DNA of 64,000 bases from an uncultured Faecalibacterium sp. (GTDB taxonomy: Bacteria > Bacillota > Clostridia > Oscillospirales > Ruminococcaceae), in contig CAKSVD010000012.1 in the NCBI GenBank assembly GCA_934503275.1, positions 1 to 64,000 on the forward strand, read 5' to 3'. Numbering within the stretch: position 1 is the stretch's first letter; each line of letters opens with the position of its first letter. The position numbers and the translations under genes are program-made. The notes under the pieces were generated by a model. That model was not told the origin of the DNA. It worked only from the letters and a program-made list of their open reading frames with translations, and searched no databases. This document shows positions 46,382 to 55,345 of this stretch, one piece after another.

Positions 46382-47521
46382 ATGGAACAACAGAACACGC
46401 GCCTGCGCAATGCGGGCTTTGCGACCTTTTTCTTCAGCGGCATCTGCGCCATCAGCGCAGGTGTGGTGGTCAGCCTGCTGCAGGAGCGCTACGGCTTTGC
46501 CTACGGCATGACCGGAACACTGCTTTCTCTGATGAGCGTGGGCAACCTGCTGGCGGGGCTGCTGATGGGGATGCTGCCCAGTGCGCTGGGCATGAAGCGC
46601 AGTGTGCTGCTGCTGACCATCGGCTACGCGGCGGGCTATGCCATCATGGGGCTGACCGGTGCAGTGGCGCTGCTGGCAGCGGCCTTTTTTGCGGTGGGCA
46701 TCGCCAAGGGCAGCGTGATCAATACCTGCACCATTCTGGTCAGTGATCACTCTGCCGACCGCACCCGGGGCATGAACCTGATGCACAGCTGCTACGCCTG
46801 CGGCGCACTGCTGTGCCCCTTCCTGATCGCGGCAGCAGCCCGGGTAAGCACCGAACTGGCGGTCTTTCTGCTGGCAGCCGTGGGCCTTGTGCTCTGGCTG
46901 GTGTACGTCTTTACCCCGCTGCGCGGCGGCAGGAGCAAGGGCGGCGCAGAGAAGGAAGCCATCGACTGGAGTTTTCTGCACTCTGCCCGCTTCTGGCTGT
47001 TGACCGGTCTGCTGTTTTTCCAGAACGCCGCCGAGCAGAGCGTTAACGGCTGGATGGTGACCTACTTCAAGGGCAGCGGCATCATTGCGGGCACGCTGGC
47101 CGCTTACACCGTCACCGTGATGTGGGGCGCTACGCTGGTGGGACGGCTGCTCATCGCCTTTGTATTCCCCTTTAAAAAGCCCCGCAAGGCCATGGTGGGT
47201 ATGAGCGTGCTGTGCACTGTGTTCTATGTGCTGCTGGTGATGGCGCACACGCAGGGCGCAGCCATCGCGCTGCTGTTCGCCTTTGCCATCTCGATGTCCG
47301 GCCTGAACCCCACTGCCGTGGCCAGCGCAGGCCGCATGACCAGTGTGACCAGCATGGGCATCATGCTGCCGGTGGCCTCCAGCGGTGCCATCCTGATGCC
47401 GTGGGTCATCGGCATGGTGGCCGAGCGTGCGGGACTTGCCGCCGGTATGGCCTCCAACATCGTGCCCTGCGTGGGCTTGGTGCTGTTCACCCTGCTGGTG
47501 GCAAAGCTGCCGGAGGAATGA
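46382..47521 (+). CDS. Major facilitator superfamily transporter
   Basis: A 379-residue polytopic protein with about twelve helices and two pseudo-symmetric halves split by a basic linker near residue 180 (LRGGRSKGGAEKE). It resembles the fucose/galactose-permease-like MFS group, but the substrate is not readable. AAGGAGAGG precedes the ATG. It is a single gene between the rnf terminator and structured repeat E. Confidence 0.85.
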   Translation: MEQQNTRLRNAGFATFFFSGICAISAGVVVSLLQERYGFAYGMTGTLLSLMSVGNLLAGLLMGMLPSALGMKRSVLLLTIGYAAGYAIMGLTGAVALLAAAFFAVGIAKGSVINTCTILVSDHSADRTRGMNLMHSCYACGALLCPFLIAAAARVSTELAVFLLAAVGLVLWLVYVFTPLRGGRSKGGAEKEAIDWSFLHSARFWLLTGLLFFQNAAEQSVNGWMVTYFKGSGIIAGTLAAYTVTVMWGATLVGRLLIAFVFPFKKPRKAMVGMSVLCTVFYVLLVMAHTQGAAIALLFAFAISMSGLNPTAVASAGRMTSVTSMGIMLPVASSGAILMPWVIGMVAERAGLAAGMASNIVPCVGLVLFTLLVAKLPEE

Positions 47522-47532
47522 TGTGCCGCCTC

Positions 47533-47654
47533 CCTATAACCCTTTCTGTGAAAATGGGGTTCAGGAAAGTCTGCGGACTTTCCTGAACCCCGAAATTATA
47601 AATAATGATTCCGCTGATGATGCGCAAAGCGAACGCGCAGCGCATTTTAAATCG
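47533..47654 (+). repeat. Covarying hairpin element, copy E
   Basis: It lacks hairpin 1. Hairpin 2 (47556-47591) has perfect arms GGGGTTCAGGAAAG and complement around TCTGCGGA. Hairpin 3 pairs ATGCGC (47620-47625) with GCGCAT (47640-47645). It fills the space between the MFS gene and the end of queH, which are convergent. Confidence 0.85.
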
Positions 47655-47661
47655 TTTTTCG

Positions 47662-48282
47662 TTAACCCTCAATGCCGCGTGCTTTTGCGCTGAACTCGCA
47701 GCCGCAGTAGTCCTGCCGGTACAGGCCGTACTGCTCTGAAAGCTGCAGGCTGCGCAGATAGCCGTTGTGCTTTTTGAAGTCCGAGGGCAGGTGCTTGACC
47801 CCAAACTCCGCCTCCAGTTCCTGCCCGATGGCGTTGATGCGTGCGGCGTCCTTGTGGGGGCTGATGGACAGGGTGGTGGTGAACCAGTCAAAGCCGTTGT
47901 CCCGGGCGTACTGCGCGGCGCGGCGCATCCGCAGTCGGTAACAGACGGTACAGCGGCTGCCGCGCTCCGGCTCGTTTTCCAGCCCGGCTACGGCGGTGTA
48001 GAACTGCTGCGGGTCGTAAGTGTCCTCCACCACGGTCACGCCCAGCGGGTGGGCGGCCGCCACGAACTTTTGCAGTTCCTCGCCCCGGCGGTAGTATTCT
48101 GCTGCCGGCCATGTGTTGGGGTTATAGTACAGCACCGTGATCTCAAAATACCGGCACAGCTGCTCCAGCACGGCACTGGAGCAGGGGCCGCAGCAGGCGT
48201 GGAGCAAAAGGCGCGGGCGGGTATCGCCAAGCCCCGCCAGTACGGCGTCCATCTGCTGGGCATAGTTGCGTTGTGTTGCCAT
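47662..48282 (-). CDS. queH: Epoxyqueuosine reductase QueH
   Basis: Last step of queuosine synthesis: reduction of epoxyqueuosine in tRNA, by the cobalamin-independent type (formerly DUF208). Conserved cysteines lie in LLHACCGPC (C30, C31, C34), in SRCTVCYRLR and in the C-terminal YCGCEFS. It has 206 residues. The start at 48282 is 9 bases after AAAGGAT; an ATG three codons earlier abuts that site. No other queuosine gene is nearby. It is divergent from the DUF896 gene. Confidence 0.93.
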   Translation of the reverse strand: MATQRNYAQQMDAVLAGLGDTRPRLLLHACCGPCSSAVLEQLCRYFEITVLYYNPNTWPAAEYYRRGEELQKFVAAAHPLGVTVVEDTYDPQQFYTAVAGLENEPERGSRCTVCYRLRMRRAAQYARDNGFDWFTTTLSISPHKDAARINAIGQELEAEFGVKHLPSDFKKHNGYLRSLQLSEQYGLYRQDYCGCEFSAKARGIEG

Positions 48283-48356
48283 TGGTATCATCCTTTGCTA
48301 TAATGGTCTTGCCTACATTATAGCATATTTTACGATGAAATACAGGAGGTTCCCCT

Positions 48357-48581
48357 ATGACGGAAGAAAAGATCGCCCGCATCAATGCGCTGGCCAAAAA
48401 AAGCAAGACCACCGGCCTGACCGAGGCCGAAAAAGCCGAGCAGCAGGCGCTGCGGCAGGAGTATCTGGCCGACATCAAGGCCAGCCTGCGCAGCCAGCTG
48501 GAGCGCACGTCCATTCAGGAGCCGGACGGCACCATCCACAAGGTGACCCGCCGCACCGACCTGACCGGGGAGCGCAGCTGA
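48357..48581 (+). CDS. DUF896 (YnzC-like) protein
   Basis: A 74-residue helical-hairpin protein of the DUF896/YnzC family. The N-terminus IARINALAKKSKTTGLTEAEKAEQQALRQEYL-like stretch (6-37) is the family hallmark. The family is linked to SOS-region genes in Bacillus, but the function is unknown. CAGGAGG precedes the start. It ends just before minus-oriented repeat F. Confidence 0.9.
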   Translation: MTEEKIARINALAKKSKTTGLTEAEKAEQQALRQEYLADIKASLRSQLERTSIQEPDGTIHKVTRRTDLTGERS

Positions 48582-48585
48582 GAAC

Positions 48586-48727
48586 GGGACGATTTTGAAA
48601 GCGCTCCGCGCTGCTTTGCGCATATTTAGCGGAAAGAATATTTTGAATTTCGGCATACCGGAGCGTCTGCGGACGCTCCGGTATGCCATTTTCACGGGTG
48701 GGGTCGTAAAGGCAAACGGCAGCTGCT
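48586..48727 (-). repeat. Covarying hairpin element, copy F
   Basis: Opposite orientation to copies A-E. Hairpin 2 is 48652-48687, arms GGCATACCGGAGCG and complement around TCTGCGGA. Hairpin 3 keeps GCGC (48601-48604) with GCGC (48618-48621) but has lost its outer pairs. The rest of the 367-bp gap to purA holds only the purA promoter and leader. Confidence 0.85.
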
Positions 48728-48801
48728 GCGTAGCATAGCACACATCCAAAATCGTCTTATGCCGAAGGAAACTGCCGCAAAAAGGTGCATTCCCCCTTTT
48801 T

Positions 48802-48830
48802 TTGCGCGGCAGACTGTGCTATACTATAAT
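48802..48830 (+). promoter_or_regulatory. Promoter of purA
   Basis: TTGCGC (48802-48807) and TATAAT (48825-48830), 17 bases apart. A leader of about 115 bases follows; it has a GCC-GCAA-GGC hairpin and other possible pairing, but no known riboswitch consensus. Confidence 0.75.
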
Positions 48831-48948
48831 AGCATTGGTGCGTGCCGCAAGGGCAGCAAACCGGTGCGTTTTACCCAAGGTAGCGTATCCCGGGCAAGGT
48901 GCACGGAAAAGGCTGTCTTTTGAAAAAAGGATAAAGAGGTCATTTATT

Positions 48949-50241
48949 ATGCTTACTGCAATTACGGGTATCAACTGGGGCGATGAGGGCAAGGGCCGCA
49001 TGGTCGACCTGATCAGCCAGGAGTATGACATCGTTGCACGGTATCAGGGCGGCAACAACGCAGGCCATACCGTTAAAAACGAGCGCGGCAAGTTCGTGCT
49101 GAACCTGCTGCCCTCCGGCATCCTGCGCCCCAACGTCGTGTGCGTCATGGGCAACGGCATGGTCATCGACCCGCATCATCTGGACGGCGAGATCAATAAG
49201 CTGCGCGAGCAGGGCATTGAGATCACCCCGGCGAACCTGAAGATCTCCGACCGCGCAACCATCACCATGCCCTACCATGTGGAGCAGGATGGTCTGGAGG
49301 AAGCACGCCTGTCCAAGACCGGCGCACAGTTCGGCTCCACTAAGCGCGGCATTGCCTACGCTTACGGCGACAAGTACATGAAAAAGACCCTGCGCATGGG
49401 CGATCTGCTGCATCTGGATGACGCCGTGAAGAAGCGTCTGGTCACCATGGTGGATTCCAAGAATCTGGTCATGGAGGGCAGCTACAACGCTTCCCCCATC
49501 AGCGTGGACGAGATGTGGAACTGGCTCGAAAAGTATGCCGCCATCTTCAAGGACTATATCTGCGATGTGGGTCAGTATCTGGCCGATGCCGATGCCGCCG
49601 GCAAGAAGGTGCTGTTTGAGGCACAGCTGGGCGCATTGCGCGATATCGACTTTGGTATCTATCCCTACACAACCTCCTCCAACGTCATCGGTGCTTATGC
49701 ACCCATCGGCGCCGGTATCCCCGGCCACAAGCTGCACAACTCCATCGGCGTCATGAAGGCCTACTCCTCCTGCGTGGGCGACGGCCCCTTCGCCGCCGAA
49801 CTGGCCATGACCGAGGAAGAAAAGCACGCCCTGCGTGAGGCTGGCCACGAGTACGGCGCAGCCACCGGCCGTCCCCGCCGCGTGGGCCCCATCGATCTGG
49901 TGGCAAGCCGCTACGGCGTGTTCTGCCAGGGCTGCGACGAGGTCGCTCTGACCCTGCTGGATGTGCTGGACTACATGGAAAAGATCCCTATGGTCACCGC
50001 CTACAAGCTGACCGACGGCACCACCACCACCCGTTTCCCCATGGGTGAGGCACTGGATACCGCTCAGCCTGTGGTGGAGTACCTGCCCGGCTGGCACTGC
50101 GATATCACCGCAGCCCGCAAGTGGGAGGATCTGCCCCAGCAGGCCCGCGATTATGTGGAATATCTGGAAAAGGCTGTGGGCTGCAAGATCACCTATATCT
50201 CGGTGGGCGCAGAGCGCGAGGCCTACATCCACCGCGGCTGA
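48949..50241 (+). CDS. purA: Adenylosuccinate synthetase
   Basis: GTP-dependent ligation of IMP and aspartate, the first committed step to AMP. The N-terminal loop is NWGDEGKGRMVDL (7-19) with catalytic D10. The switch motif GGNNAGHTV is near 36-44, and the RPRRVGPIDL arginine loop is near 306. It has 430 residues. The start at 48949 follows AAAGAGGT; the longer open frame crosses the promoter. A degV gene follows after 48 bases. Confidence 0.95.
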   Translation: MLTAITGINWGDEGKGRMVDLISQEYDIVARYQGGNNAGHTVKNERGKFVLNLLPSGILRPNVVCVMGNGMVIDPHHLDGEINKLREQGIEITPANLKISDRATITMPYHVEQDGLEEARLSKTGAQFGSTKRGIAYAYGDKYMKKTLRMGDLLHLDDAVKKRLVTMVDSKNLVMEGSYNASPISVDEMWNWLEKYAAIFKDYICDVGQYLADADAAGKKVLFEAQLGALRDIDFGIYPYTTSSNVIGAYAPIGAGIPGHKLHNSIGVMKAYSSCVGDGPFAAELAMTEEEKHALREAGHEYGAATGRPRRVGPIDLVASRYGVFCQGCDEVALTLLDVLDYMEKIPMVTAYKLTDGTTTTRFPMGEALDTAQPVVEYLPGWHCDITAARKWEDLPQQARDYVEYLEKAVGCKITYISVGAEREAYIHRG

Positions 50242-50289
50242 ACTGCCGCAAAAAGCAGCCTATGAGTTTCAGAAAAGGAAGCGTCACAG

Positions 50290-51192
50290 ATGTTTGATAT
50301 CATTACCGACAGCGCCTGCGACCTGACGCTGGACACTGCCAAGCAGCTTGGCATCGAGGTCGTGCCCTTTTATGTATCGCTGGACGGCGAGCATTACCGC
50401 AAGGAAGGGCTGGAGATCCCTGTGCGGGACTTTTATCAGTTCATGGTGGATAACCCGGCGGCCTACCCCAAGACCAGTCTGGCCTCTATCGAGGACTTTG
50501 AAAAGGCTTTCCGCGCACACGCCGAGGCGGGTCGGGAGGTATTGTGTCTGGTGTTCACCGGCAAGATGAGCGGCTGCGTGGGCAGCGCCCGCAACGCCCG
50601 GGATCTGGTGCTGGAGGACTACCCCGATGCCCGCATTGAGGTCATCGACTCTGCCGCCGCCACCGTGACCGAATCCACCATGGTGGAAAACGCCGTGGCC
50701 ATGCGGGACGCAGGCTGCACCTTGGACGAGACGGTGACTTGGCTGGAAGCGGAAAAATCCACCAACCAGATCTTCTTCACCGTGGGTGATCTGGACTACC
50801 TCATCAAGGGCGGGCGCATCGGCAAGGTGACCGGCCGCGCCGCCAATATGCTGGGGCTCAAGCCCATGATCCTGTTCAAGGATGGCGAGATCTTCTCCGG
50901 CGGCGTAGCCCGCGGCCGCCAGAAGAGCTTTGAAAAGGCGCTGGAGCAGCTGATGAACTATCTGGATGCCCACGGCGGCACCCCGGACGACTACCGCATC
51001 ACGGTGGGCTACGGCTACGATGCCGACGAAGGCAAGCGCCTGTGGATGCAGACCCGTGCCGCCCTGCGCGCCAAGTACCCCGGCGCACAGTGCGAGGTGG
51101 GCCTGTTGCAGATCGGCTGCACCATCGCGGTGCACACCGGCCCCTATGCACTGGGCATGGGCATCATGCGCCGCTGGAAAAAGCAGAACTAA
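50290..51192 (+). CDS. DegV family fatty-acid-binding protein
   Basis: Second DegV/FakB-type protein in the window (300 residues), only moderately similar to the one at 13582, so probably a different fatty-acid preference. IITDSACDL near the start and YPKTSLASIEDF near 59-70 mark the ligand site. GFxGGR-like text reads LIKGGRIGKVTGRAANML near 173-190. It lies 48 bases after purA without a visible terminator between them and ends at a bidirectional terminator. Confidence 0.9.
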   Translation: MFDIITDSACDLTLDTAKQLGIEVVPFYVSLDGEHYRKEGLEIPVRDFYQFMVDNPAAYPKTSLASIEDFEKAFRAHAEAGREVLCLVFTGKMSGCVGSARNARDLVLEDYPDARIEVIDSAAATVTESTMVENAVAMRDAGCTLDETVTWLEAEKSTNQIFFTVGDLDYLIKGGRIGKVTGRAANMLGLKPMILFKDGEIFSGGVARGRQKSFEKALEQLMNYLDAHGGTPDDYRITVGYGYDADEGKRLWMQTRAALRAKYPGAQCEVGLLQIGCTIAVHTGPYALGMGIMRRWKKQN

Positions 51193-51199
51193 TAGGATA

Positions 51200-51244
51200 A
51201 AAAACAAGAAGGGACAGCTTGCGGGCTGTCCCTTCTTGTTTTTT
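51200..51244. terminator. Bidirectional terminator after degV
   Basis: A 19-base perfect stem (51200-51218 with 51225-51243) with T tracts on either strand, between convergent degV and asnA. Confidence 0.93.
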
Positions 51245-51250
51245 ATAAAA

Positions 51251-51294
51251 GAAAAAATGAAATATAGCCAAGCCCGCAGGCTTGGCTGTATTTC
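51251..51294 (-). terminator. Terminator of asnA
   Basis: A stem of 16 bases (51259-51274 with 51279-51294, one wobble) followed on the minus strand by ATTTTTTC. It stands beside, but separate from, the degV terminator. Confidence 0.85.
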
Positions 51295-51306
51295 AAATCG
51301 TTCTGC

Positions 51307-52320
51307 TTACAGCAGCGGGATGCCGGCCTTGGCGCAGGCCTCGCGGGTGGCCTTGTCCCAGACGCTGGCCTGCACCTCACCGATGTGGACGCTGCCCAGC
51401 AGCAGCATACACAGGCGGCTCTGGCCGATGCCGCCGCCGATGGTGTAGGGCAACTCACCAGCCAGCACTGCCTTGTGGAAGGGCAGGCTGCGGCGATCGT
51501 CGCACCCCGCCATGGTCAGCTGCTTATCCATGCTCTCCGGGCTGACGCGGATGCCCATGCTGCTCAACTCGTAGCTGCACTGCAGCGGGTCGTTCCAGAA
51601 CAGCAGGTCGCCGTTCAGATCCCAGTCGTCATAGTCCGGGGCGCGGCCGTCGTGGGGCTTGCCGCTGCGCAGGGGTGCACCGATCTTCATCAGGAAGGTG
51701 GTGCCGTTCTCCTTGACAAAGGCGTTCTCGCGCTCCTTCGGGGTCAGATCCGGGTACTTGTCCTCCAACTCCTGTGTGGTGACAAAGGTCACGTTGGGGG
51801 TGTGCAGGGGCAGATCCTGCAGCTGGGGGAACATGGCGTGCAGGTTCATCTCGGTGGCGCACACCGCAGACACGATGCAGCGCACCACGTTTTTCAGGTA
51901 GGTCTCGTTGCGGTCCTCCACCGTGATGATCTTTTCCCAGTCCCACTGGTCCACATAGACCGAGTGGAGGTTATCCAGTTCCTCGTCCCGGCGGATGGCG
52001 TTCATATCGCAGTACAGGCCCTTGCCCACGCGGAAATCGTAGTCCTTCAGCGCCTGCCGCTTCCACTTTGCCAGCGACTGCACCACCTGTGCCTCGGTGC
52101 CGCTGTCCTTGATGTCAAAGGTTACCTTGCGCTCCACGCCGTTCAGGTCATCGTTCAGGCCGGTGGAAGCCTCCAGAAACAGCGGTGCAGACACGCGGTA
52201 CAGATTGAGCGTGGCGCACAGGGTATCGGCGAACAGCCGCTTCACCGTGCCGATGGCGCGCTGGGTGTCGTACAGGTTCAGCGCGGGTGTGTAGTTTGCC
52301 GGAATGATGATCTTGCTCAT
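51307..52320 (-). CDS. asnA: Aspartate--ammonia ligase
   Basis: Ammonia-dependent asparagine synthetase with a class II aminoacyl-tRNA-synthetase-like fold. Family motifs are LNLYDTQRAIGTVK near 15-28, VYVDQWDWEKII near 130-141, and the C-terminal GGGIGQSRLCMLLL near 296-309 (motif 3 type). It has 337 residues. GAGGGG precedes the ATG. It is a single gene with its own promoter and terminator; the leader contains a CCCCGG-rich hairpin. Confidence 0.95.
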   Translation of the reverse strand: MSKIIIPANYTPALNLYDTQRAIGTVKRLFADTLCATLNLYRVSAPLFLEASTGLNDDLNGVERKVTFDIKDSGTEAQVVQSLAKWKRQALKDYDFRVGKGLYCDMNAIRRDEELDNLHSVYVDQWDWEKIITVEDRNETYLKNVVRCIVSAVCATEMNLHAMFPQLQDLPLHTPNVTFVTTQELEDKYPDLTPKERENAFVKENGTTFLMKIGAPLRSGKPHDGRAPDYDDWDLNGDLLFWNDPLQCSYELSSMGIRVSPESMDKQLTMAGCDDRRSLPFHKAVLAGELPYTIGGGIGQSRLCMLLLGSVHIGEVQASVWDKATREACAKAGIPLL

Positions 52321-52404
52321 AACATTTACCCCTCATTCTGTATGGTATGTGCCCCGCTTTCCCGAGCCGGGGCTTGGCTTTTGCAAAGCCGGAATACTGC
52401 ACCC

Positions 52405-52433
52405 ATTATGGCACAATTTTTTACGAAAGTAAA
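52405..52433 (-). promoter_or_regulatory. Promoter of asnA
   Basis: On the minus strand, TTTACT (52428-52433) and CATAAT (52405-52410) with a 17-base spacer. Confidence 0.6.
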
Positions 52434-52496
52434 GTGATAGCAGGAAAAAGACGGCGCGGCACAACTCTTTGCGCCGCACTGTCTTTTCCGCATGGA

Positions 52497-52628
52497 CGAT
52501 TTAGAATGGCTTCCGCTGTGCTCTAGCCATTTTTAGAGGAAAAATCATTTTAAATTTCGCGTTTGTCGCACTCTGCGGAGTGCTCCAAACGCATTTTCAC
52601 AAAAGGGGTCTAAGGAAAAATGCCATTT
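52497..52628 (-). repeat. Covarying hairpin element, copy G1
   Basis: Minus orientation. Hairpin 2 is 52559-52592 (outer arms GCGTTTG/CAAACGC, the same bases as copy A, inner arms GCACT/AGTGC). Hairpin 3 pairs ATGGCT (52506-52511) with AGCCAT (52525-52530), a compensated variant of ATGGCC/GGCCAT. It abuts G2 head to head. Confidence 0.8.
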
Positions 52629-52629
52629 G

Positions 52630-52752
52630 CCGCCGCGGCCCTCCCGTGAAAAAGCCAATCGGGAAAATCCGCAGATTTTCCCGATTGGCAAATTAAAAAT
52701 CATTTTCCGCTGAAGATATCCAGAGCAAAGCGGAGGATATTTTCAATCGTTC
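52630..52752 (+). repeat. Covarying hairpin element, copy G2
   Basis: Plus orientation, head to head with G1. Hairpin 2 is 52654-52689, arms GCCAATCGGGAAAA and complement around TCCGCAGA. Hairpin 3 pairs ATATCC (52716-52721) with GGATAT (52735-52740), two compensated changes from ATGGCC/GGCCAT. The G1-G2 pair fills the gap between the asnA promoter and livF. Confidence 0.85.
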
Positions 52753-52755
52753 CGT

Positions 52756-53469
52756 TTATCCGCCCAGATAGGCGCTGCGGACGCGCTCGTTGGTCAGCAG
52801 CTCGGCACCGGTGCCGTCCATGACCACGCGGCCGGTCTCCAGCACATAGGCGCGGTCGGCCACCGAGAGCGCCATCTGTGCGTTCTGCTCCACCAGTAGG
52901 ATGGTCATACCCTCCTTGTGGATGTCGCGGATGATGTCAAAGATCTCCTGCACCAGCAGCGGTGAAAGACCCATAGAAGGCTCGTCCAGCATCAGCATGG
53001 AAGCGTTGCTCATGAGCGCACGCCCCATGGCCAGCATCTGCTGCTCGCCGCCGGACATAGTGCCCGCCAGCTGCTTGCGGCGCTCCTTCAGGCGGGGGAA
53101 CAGGGTGAACACCTTTTCCTTGTTGGCGGCGATGGTAGAAGCGGGCTGGGTGTAGGCACCCATATCAAGGTTCTCGTCCACCGTCATGTGCAAAAACACA
53201 TGGCGTCCCTCCGGTACCTGTGCAAGGCCGCTTTCCACGATCTTGTGGGCGCGCACGCCCTTGATGCTTTTGCCCTTGTACAGCACATCGCCGGTGCGGG
53301 GCTTCAAAAGGCCGGAAATGGTTTTCAGGGTGGTGGATTTGCCCGCGCCGTTTGCACCGATCAGGGTGACGATCTCGCCTGCGTTGACGGTGAAAGAGAT
53401 ATCCTTTACGGCGTGGATGTTGCCGTAGTAGACGTTGATGCCGTCCACCTTCAGTAATGTATCAGCCAT
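52756..53469 (-). CDS. livF: Branched-chain amino acid ABC transporter ATPase LivF
   Basis: The smaller of two ATPases of a Liv-type importer. Walker A GANGAGKST is at 39-47, the signature TMSGGEQQMLAMGRAL near 138-153, and Walker B LMLDEPSMGLSP near 159-170. It has 237 residues. It is last in livJHMGF, 3 bases after livG. The same architecture serves urea or amide uptake (UrtE), but no urease genes are nearby. Confidence 0.92.
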   Translation of the reverse strand: MADTLLKVDGINVYYGNIHAVKDISFTVNAGEIVTLIGANGAGKSTTLKTISGLLKPRTGDVLYKGKSIKGVRAHKIVESGLAQVPEGRHVFLHMTVDENLDMGAYTQPASTIAANKEKVFTLFPRLKERRKQLAGTMSGGEQQMLAMGRALMSNASMLMLDEPSMGLSPLLVQEIFDIIRDIHKEGMTILLVEQNAQMALSVADRAYVLETGRVVMDGTGAELLTNERVRSAYLGG

Positions 53470-53472
53470 GGC

Positions 53473-54312
53473 TCAGCCCTCCTTTTTGCCCAGATAGGCC
53501 TCGATGACCTGCGGGTTATCGCGGATCTCGTCCGGGGTGCCCTTGGCGATGATGCGGCCGAAGTTCAGCACCGCAATACCTTCGCAGATGCCCATGACAA
53601 GGCTCATGTCGTGCTCGATGAGCAGCACGGCAATGTTGAACTCGTCGCGGATGCGGCGGATGGTCTCGGTCAGTTCTGCAGTCTCGGAGGGGTTCATACC
53701 GGCGGCAGGCTCGTCCAGCAGCAGAAGCTTCGGGCCGGTGGCCAGTGCGCGCATGATCTCCAACCGGCGCTGTGCGCCGTAGGGCAGGCTGCCGGCCTGT
53801 GTATTGGCAAGGTCTGCCATGTGGAAGATGTCCAGCAGCGCCAGCGCACGCTCGGTGCACCGCTTTTCCTCTTTCCAGTAGTTCGGCATCCGCAGCAGGG
53901 AGGAGGCCAGATTATACTTCATGGACTCGTGCAGACCCACCTTGATGTTGTCGATGACGCTCAACTCCTTGAACAGACGGATGTTCTGGAAGGTACGCGC
54001 CACGCCCATGCGGTTGACCTGATAGGTCTTTTTGCCGGCGGTGGGCATCCCGTCGATCAGGATGGAGCCGCGGGTGGGCTGGTAGACGTTGGTGAGCAGG
54101 TTGAACACGGTGGTCTTGCCTGCGCCGTTGGGGCCGATGAGGCCGGCGATCTCGTTGCGGCCGATCATCAGGTTAAAGTTGTCCACGGCGGTCAGACCGC
54201 CGAAGTCGATGCCCAGTTCACGCACGTCCAGAATGGGCTTTTTATCTTTATCGCGGTCGGTCAGAAAACCGCCGGAGGGCACACTGTGCAGTCTGGTCTG
54301 GAACTCACTCAT
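53473..54312 (-). CDS. livG: Branched-chain amino acid ABC transporter ATPase LivG
   Basis: The second ATPase. After an extra N-terminal segment of about 25 residues come Walker A GPNGAGKTT (near 61-69), the signature region SLPYGAQRRLEIMRAL and Walker B LLLDEPAAGMNP. The C-terminal extension typical of LivG ends in VIEAYLGKKEG. It has 279 residues. Its start overlaps the livM end by 8 bases. Confidence 0.92.
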   Translation of the reverse strand: MSEFQTRLHSVPSGGFLTDRDKDKKPILDVRELGIDFGGLTAVDNFNLMIGRNEIAGLIGPNGAGKTTVFNLLTNVYQPTRGSILIDGMPTAGKKTYQVNRMGVARTFQNIRLFKELSVIDNIKVGLHESMKYNLASSLLRMPNYWKEEKRCTERALALLDIFHMADLANTQAGSLPYGAQRRLEIMRALATGPKLLLLDEPAAGMNPSETAELTETIRRIRDEFNIAVLLIEHDMSLVMGICEGIAVLNFGRIIAKGTPDEIRDNPQVIEAYLGKKEG

Positions 54313-55333
54313 GGTCAGCGGCCTCCTTTTTGGTATGTTTGCGGAACAGTTCGCCGTTCATGGCCTTTTCCACGATGCGGCTCAGGGAGAAATCGTAGCT
54401 GCCCAGCAGTCCACCCGGGCGGAAGATCATCATCAGCACCAGCACCAGCGAGTAGACCACCATGCGGTAGCTTTCAAAGCTGCGGGTGGCCTCGGGCAGG
54501 ATGGTCAGCACGGTAGCGGACAGGATGGAGCCCAGCATGGAGCCCATGCCGCCCAGCACCACCATGACCAGAATCTCAATGGACTTCATAAAGCCGAAGG
54601 TGGAGGGGTTCAGCACGCCGATGTAGCAGGCGTACAGACCACCCGCCAAGCCTGCAAAGGCAGCGGAAAAGGCAAAGGCCATCACCTTATAGTAGGTGGT
54701 CTGGATGCCGCAGCTCTCGGCGGCGATCTCGTTGTCGCGGATGGCCAGCACGGCGCGGCCGTGGCGGCTCTTCATCATGGCGTGGATGAGGAAGCAGGTG
54801 ATGACCACGCACAGGAACACGTTGGTAAAGTTGGAATACTTGGGGATGTTTTTCAGACCCTTGGAGCCGTAGAACAGCTTAAAGCCCAGCACATCATCAA
54901 TGTTGTTCAGGGTGATGCGGATGATCTCGCCAAAGCCCAGCGTCAGGATGGCCAGATAGTCGCCGGTCAGGCGCAGGGCAGGGATGCCGATAAGCACCCC
55001 GAACAGCCCAGCGATCACCCATGCCAGTACCAGACCGATGGCAAAAGCCACGCCCTTGGGCAGACCCGAAGATTTGGTGAACAGGGCGCAGGCGTAGGCA
55101 CCCACCGCCATAAAACCGGCGTGACCCAGCGGCAGCTGCCCCAGATAACCGGTGGCAACGTTCAGCGAGACAGCCAGAATGATGTTGATGCCCACGGTCA
55201 GCAGCACCTTATTCTGGTAGGTGGACAGCATATTGCCGGTCACATAGGAAAGCCCCACGAACAGCAGCCCCACCAGCACCAGATTCATCAGGTAGCGCAC
55301 GGGCATTTTGAGGGCCTTGCGTTTGGTATTCAT
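54305..55333 (-). CDS. livM: Branched-chain amino acid ABC transporter permease LivM
   Basis: Polytopic permease of 342 residues. The LivHM signature with GLPKGVAFAIGLVLAWVIAGLFGVLIGIPALRLTGDYLAILTLGFGEIIR spans about 84-134, including the EAA-like loop that contacts the ATPase. A charged tail (FRKHTKKEAADHE) ends the protein. It lies 12 bases after livH. Confidence 0.92.
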   Translation of the reverse strand: MNTKRKALKMPVRYLMNLVLVGLLFVGLSYVTGNMLSTYQNKVLLTVGINIILAVSLNVATGYLGQLPLGHAGFMAVGAYACALFTKSSGLPKGVAFAIGLVLAWVIAGLFGVLIGIPALRLTGDYLAILTLGFGEIIRITLNNIDDVLGFKLFYGSKGLKNIPKYSNFTNVFLCVVITCFLIHAMMKSRHGRAVLAIRDNEIAAESCGIQTTYYKVMAFAFSAAFAGLAGGLYACYIGVLNPSTFGFMKSIEILVMVVLGGMGSMLGSILSATVLTILPEATRSFESYRMVVYSLVLVLMMIFRPGGLLGSYDFSLSRIVEKAMNGELFRKHTKKEAADHE

Positions 55334-55345
55334 CGTTATGCCCCC

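Noticed and set aside
48831..48948. Purine riboswitch in the purA leader
   Set aside because: The leader can form small hairpins but lacks the conserved junction and loop sequences of purine or PRPP riboswitches.
52321..52404. T-box or other amino-acid-responsive leader before asnA
   Set aside because: No T-box core sequence or terminator was found; only a CCCCGG-rich hairpin is visible.
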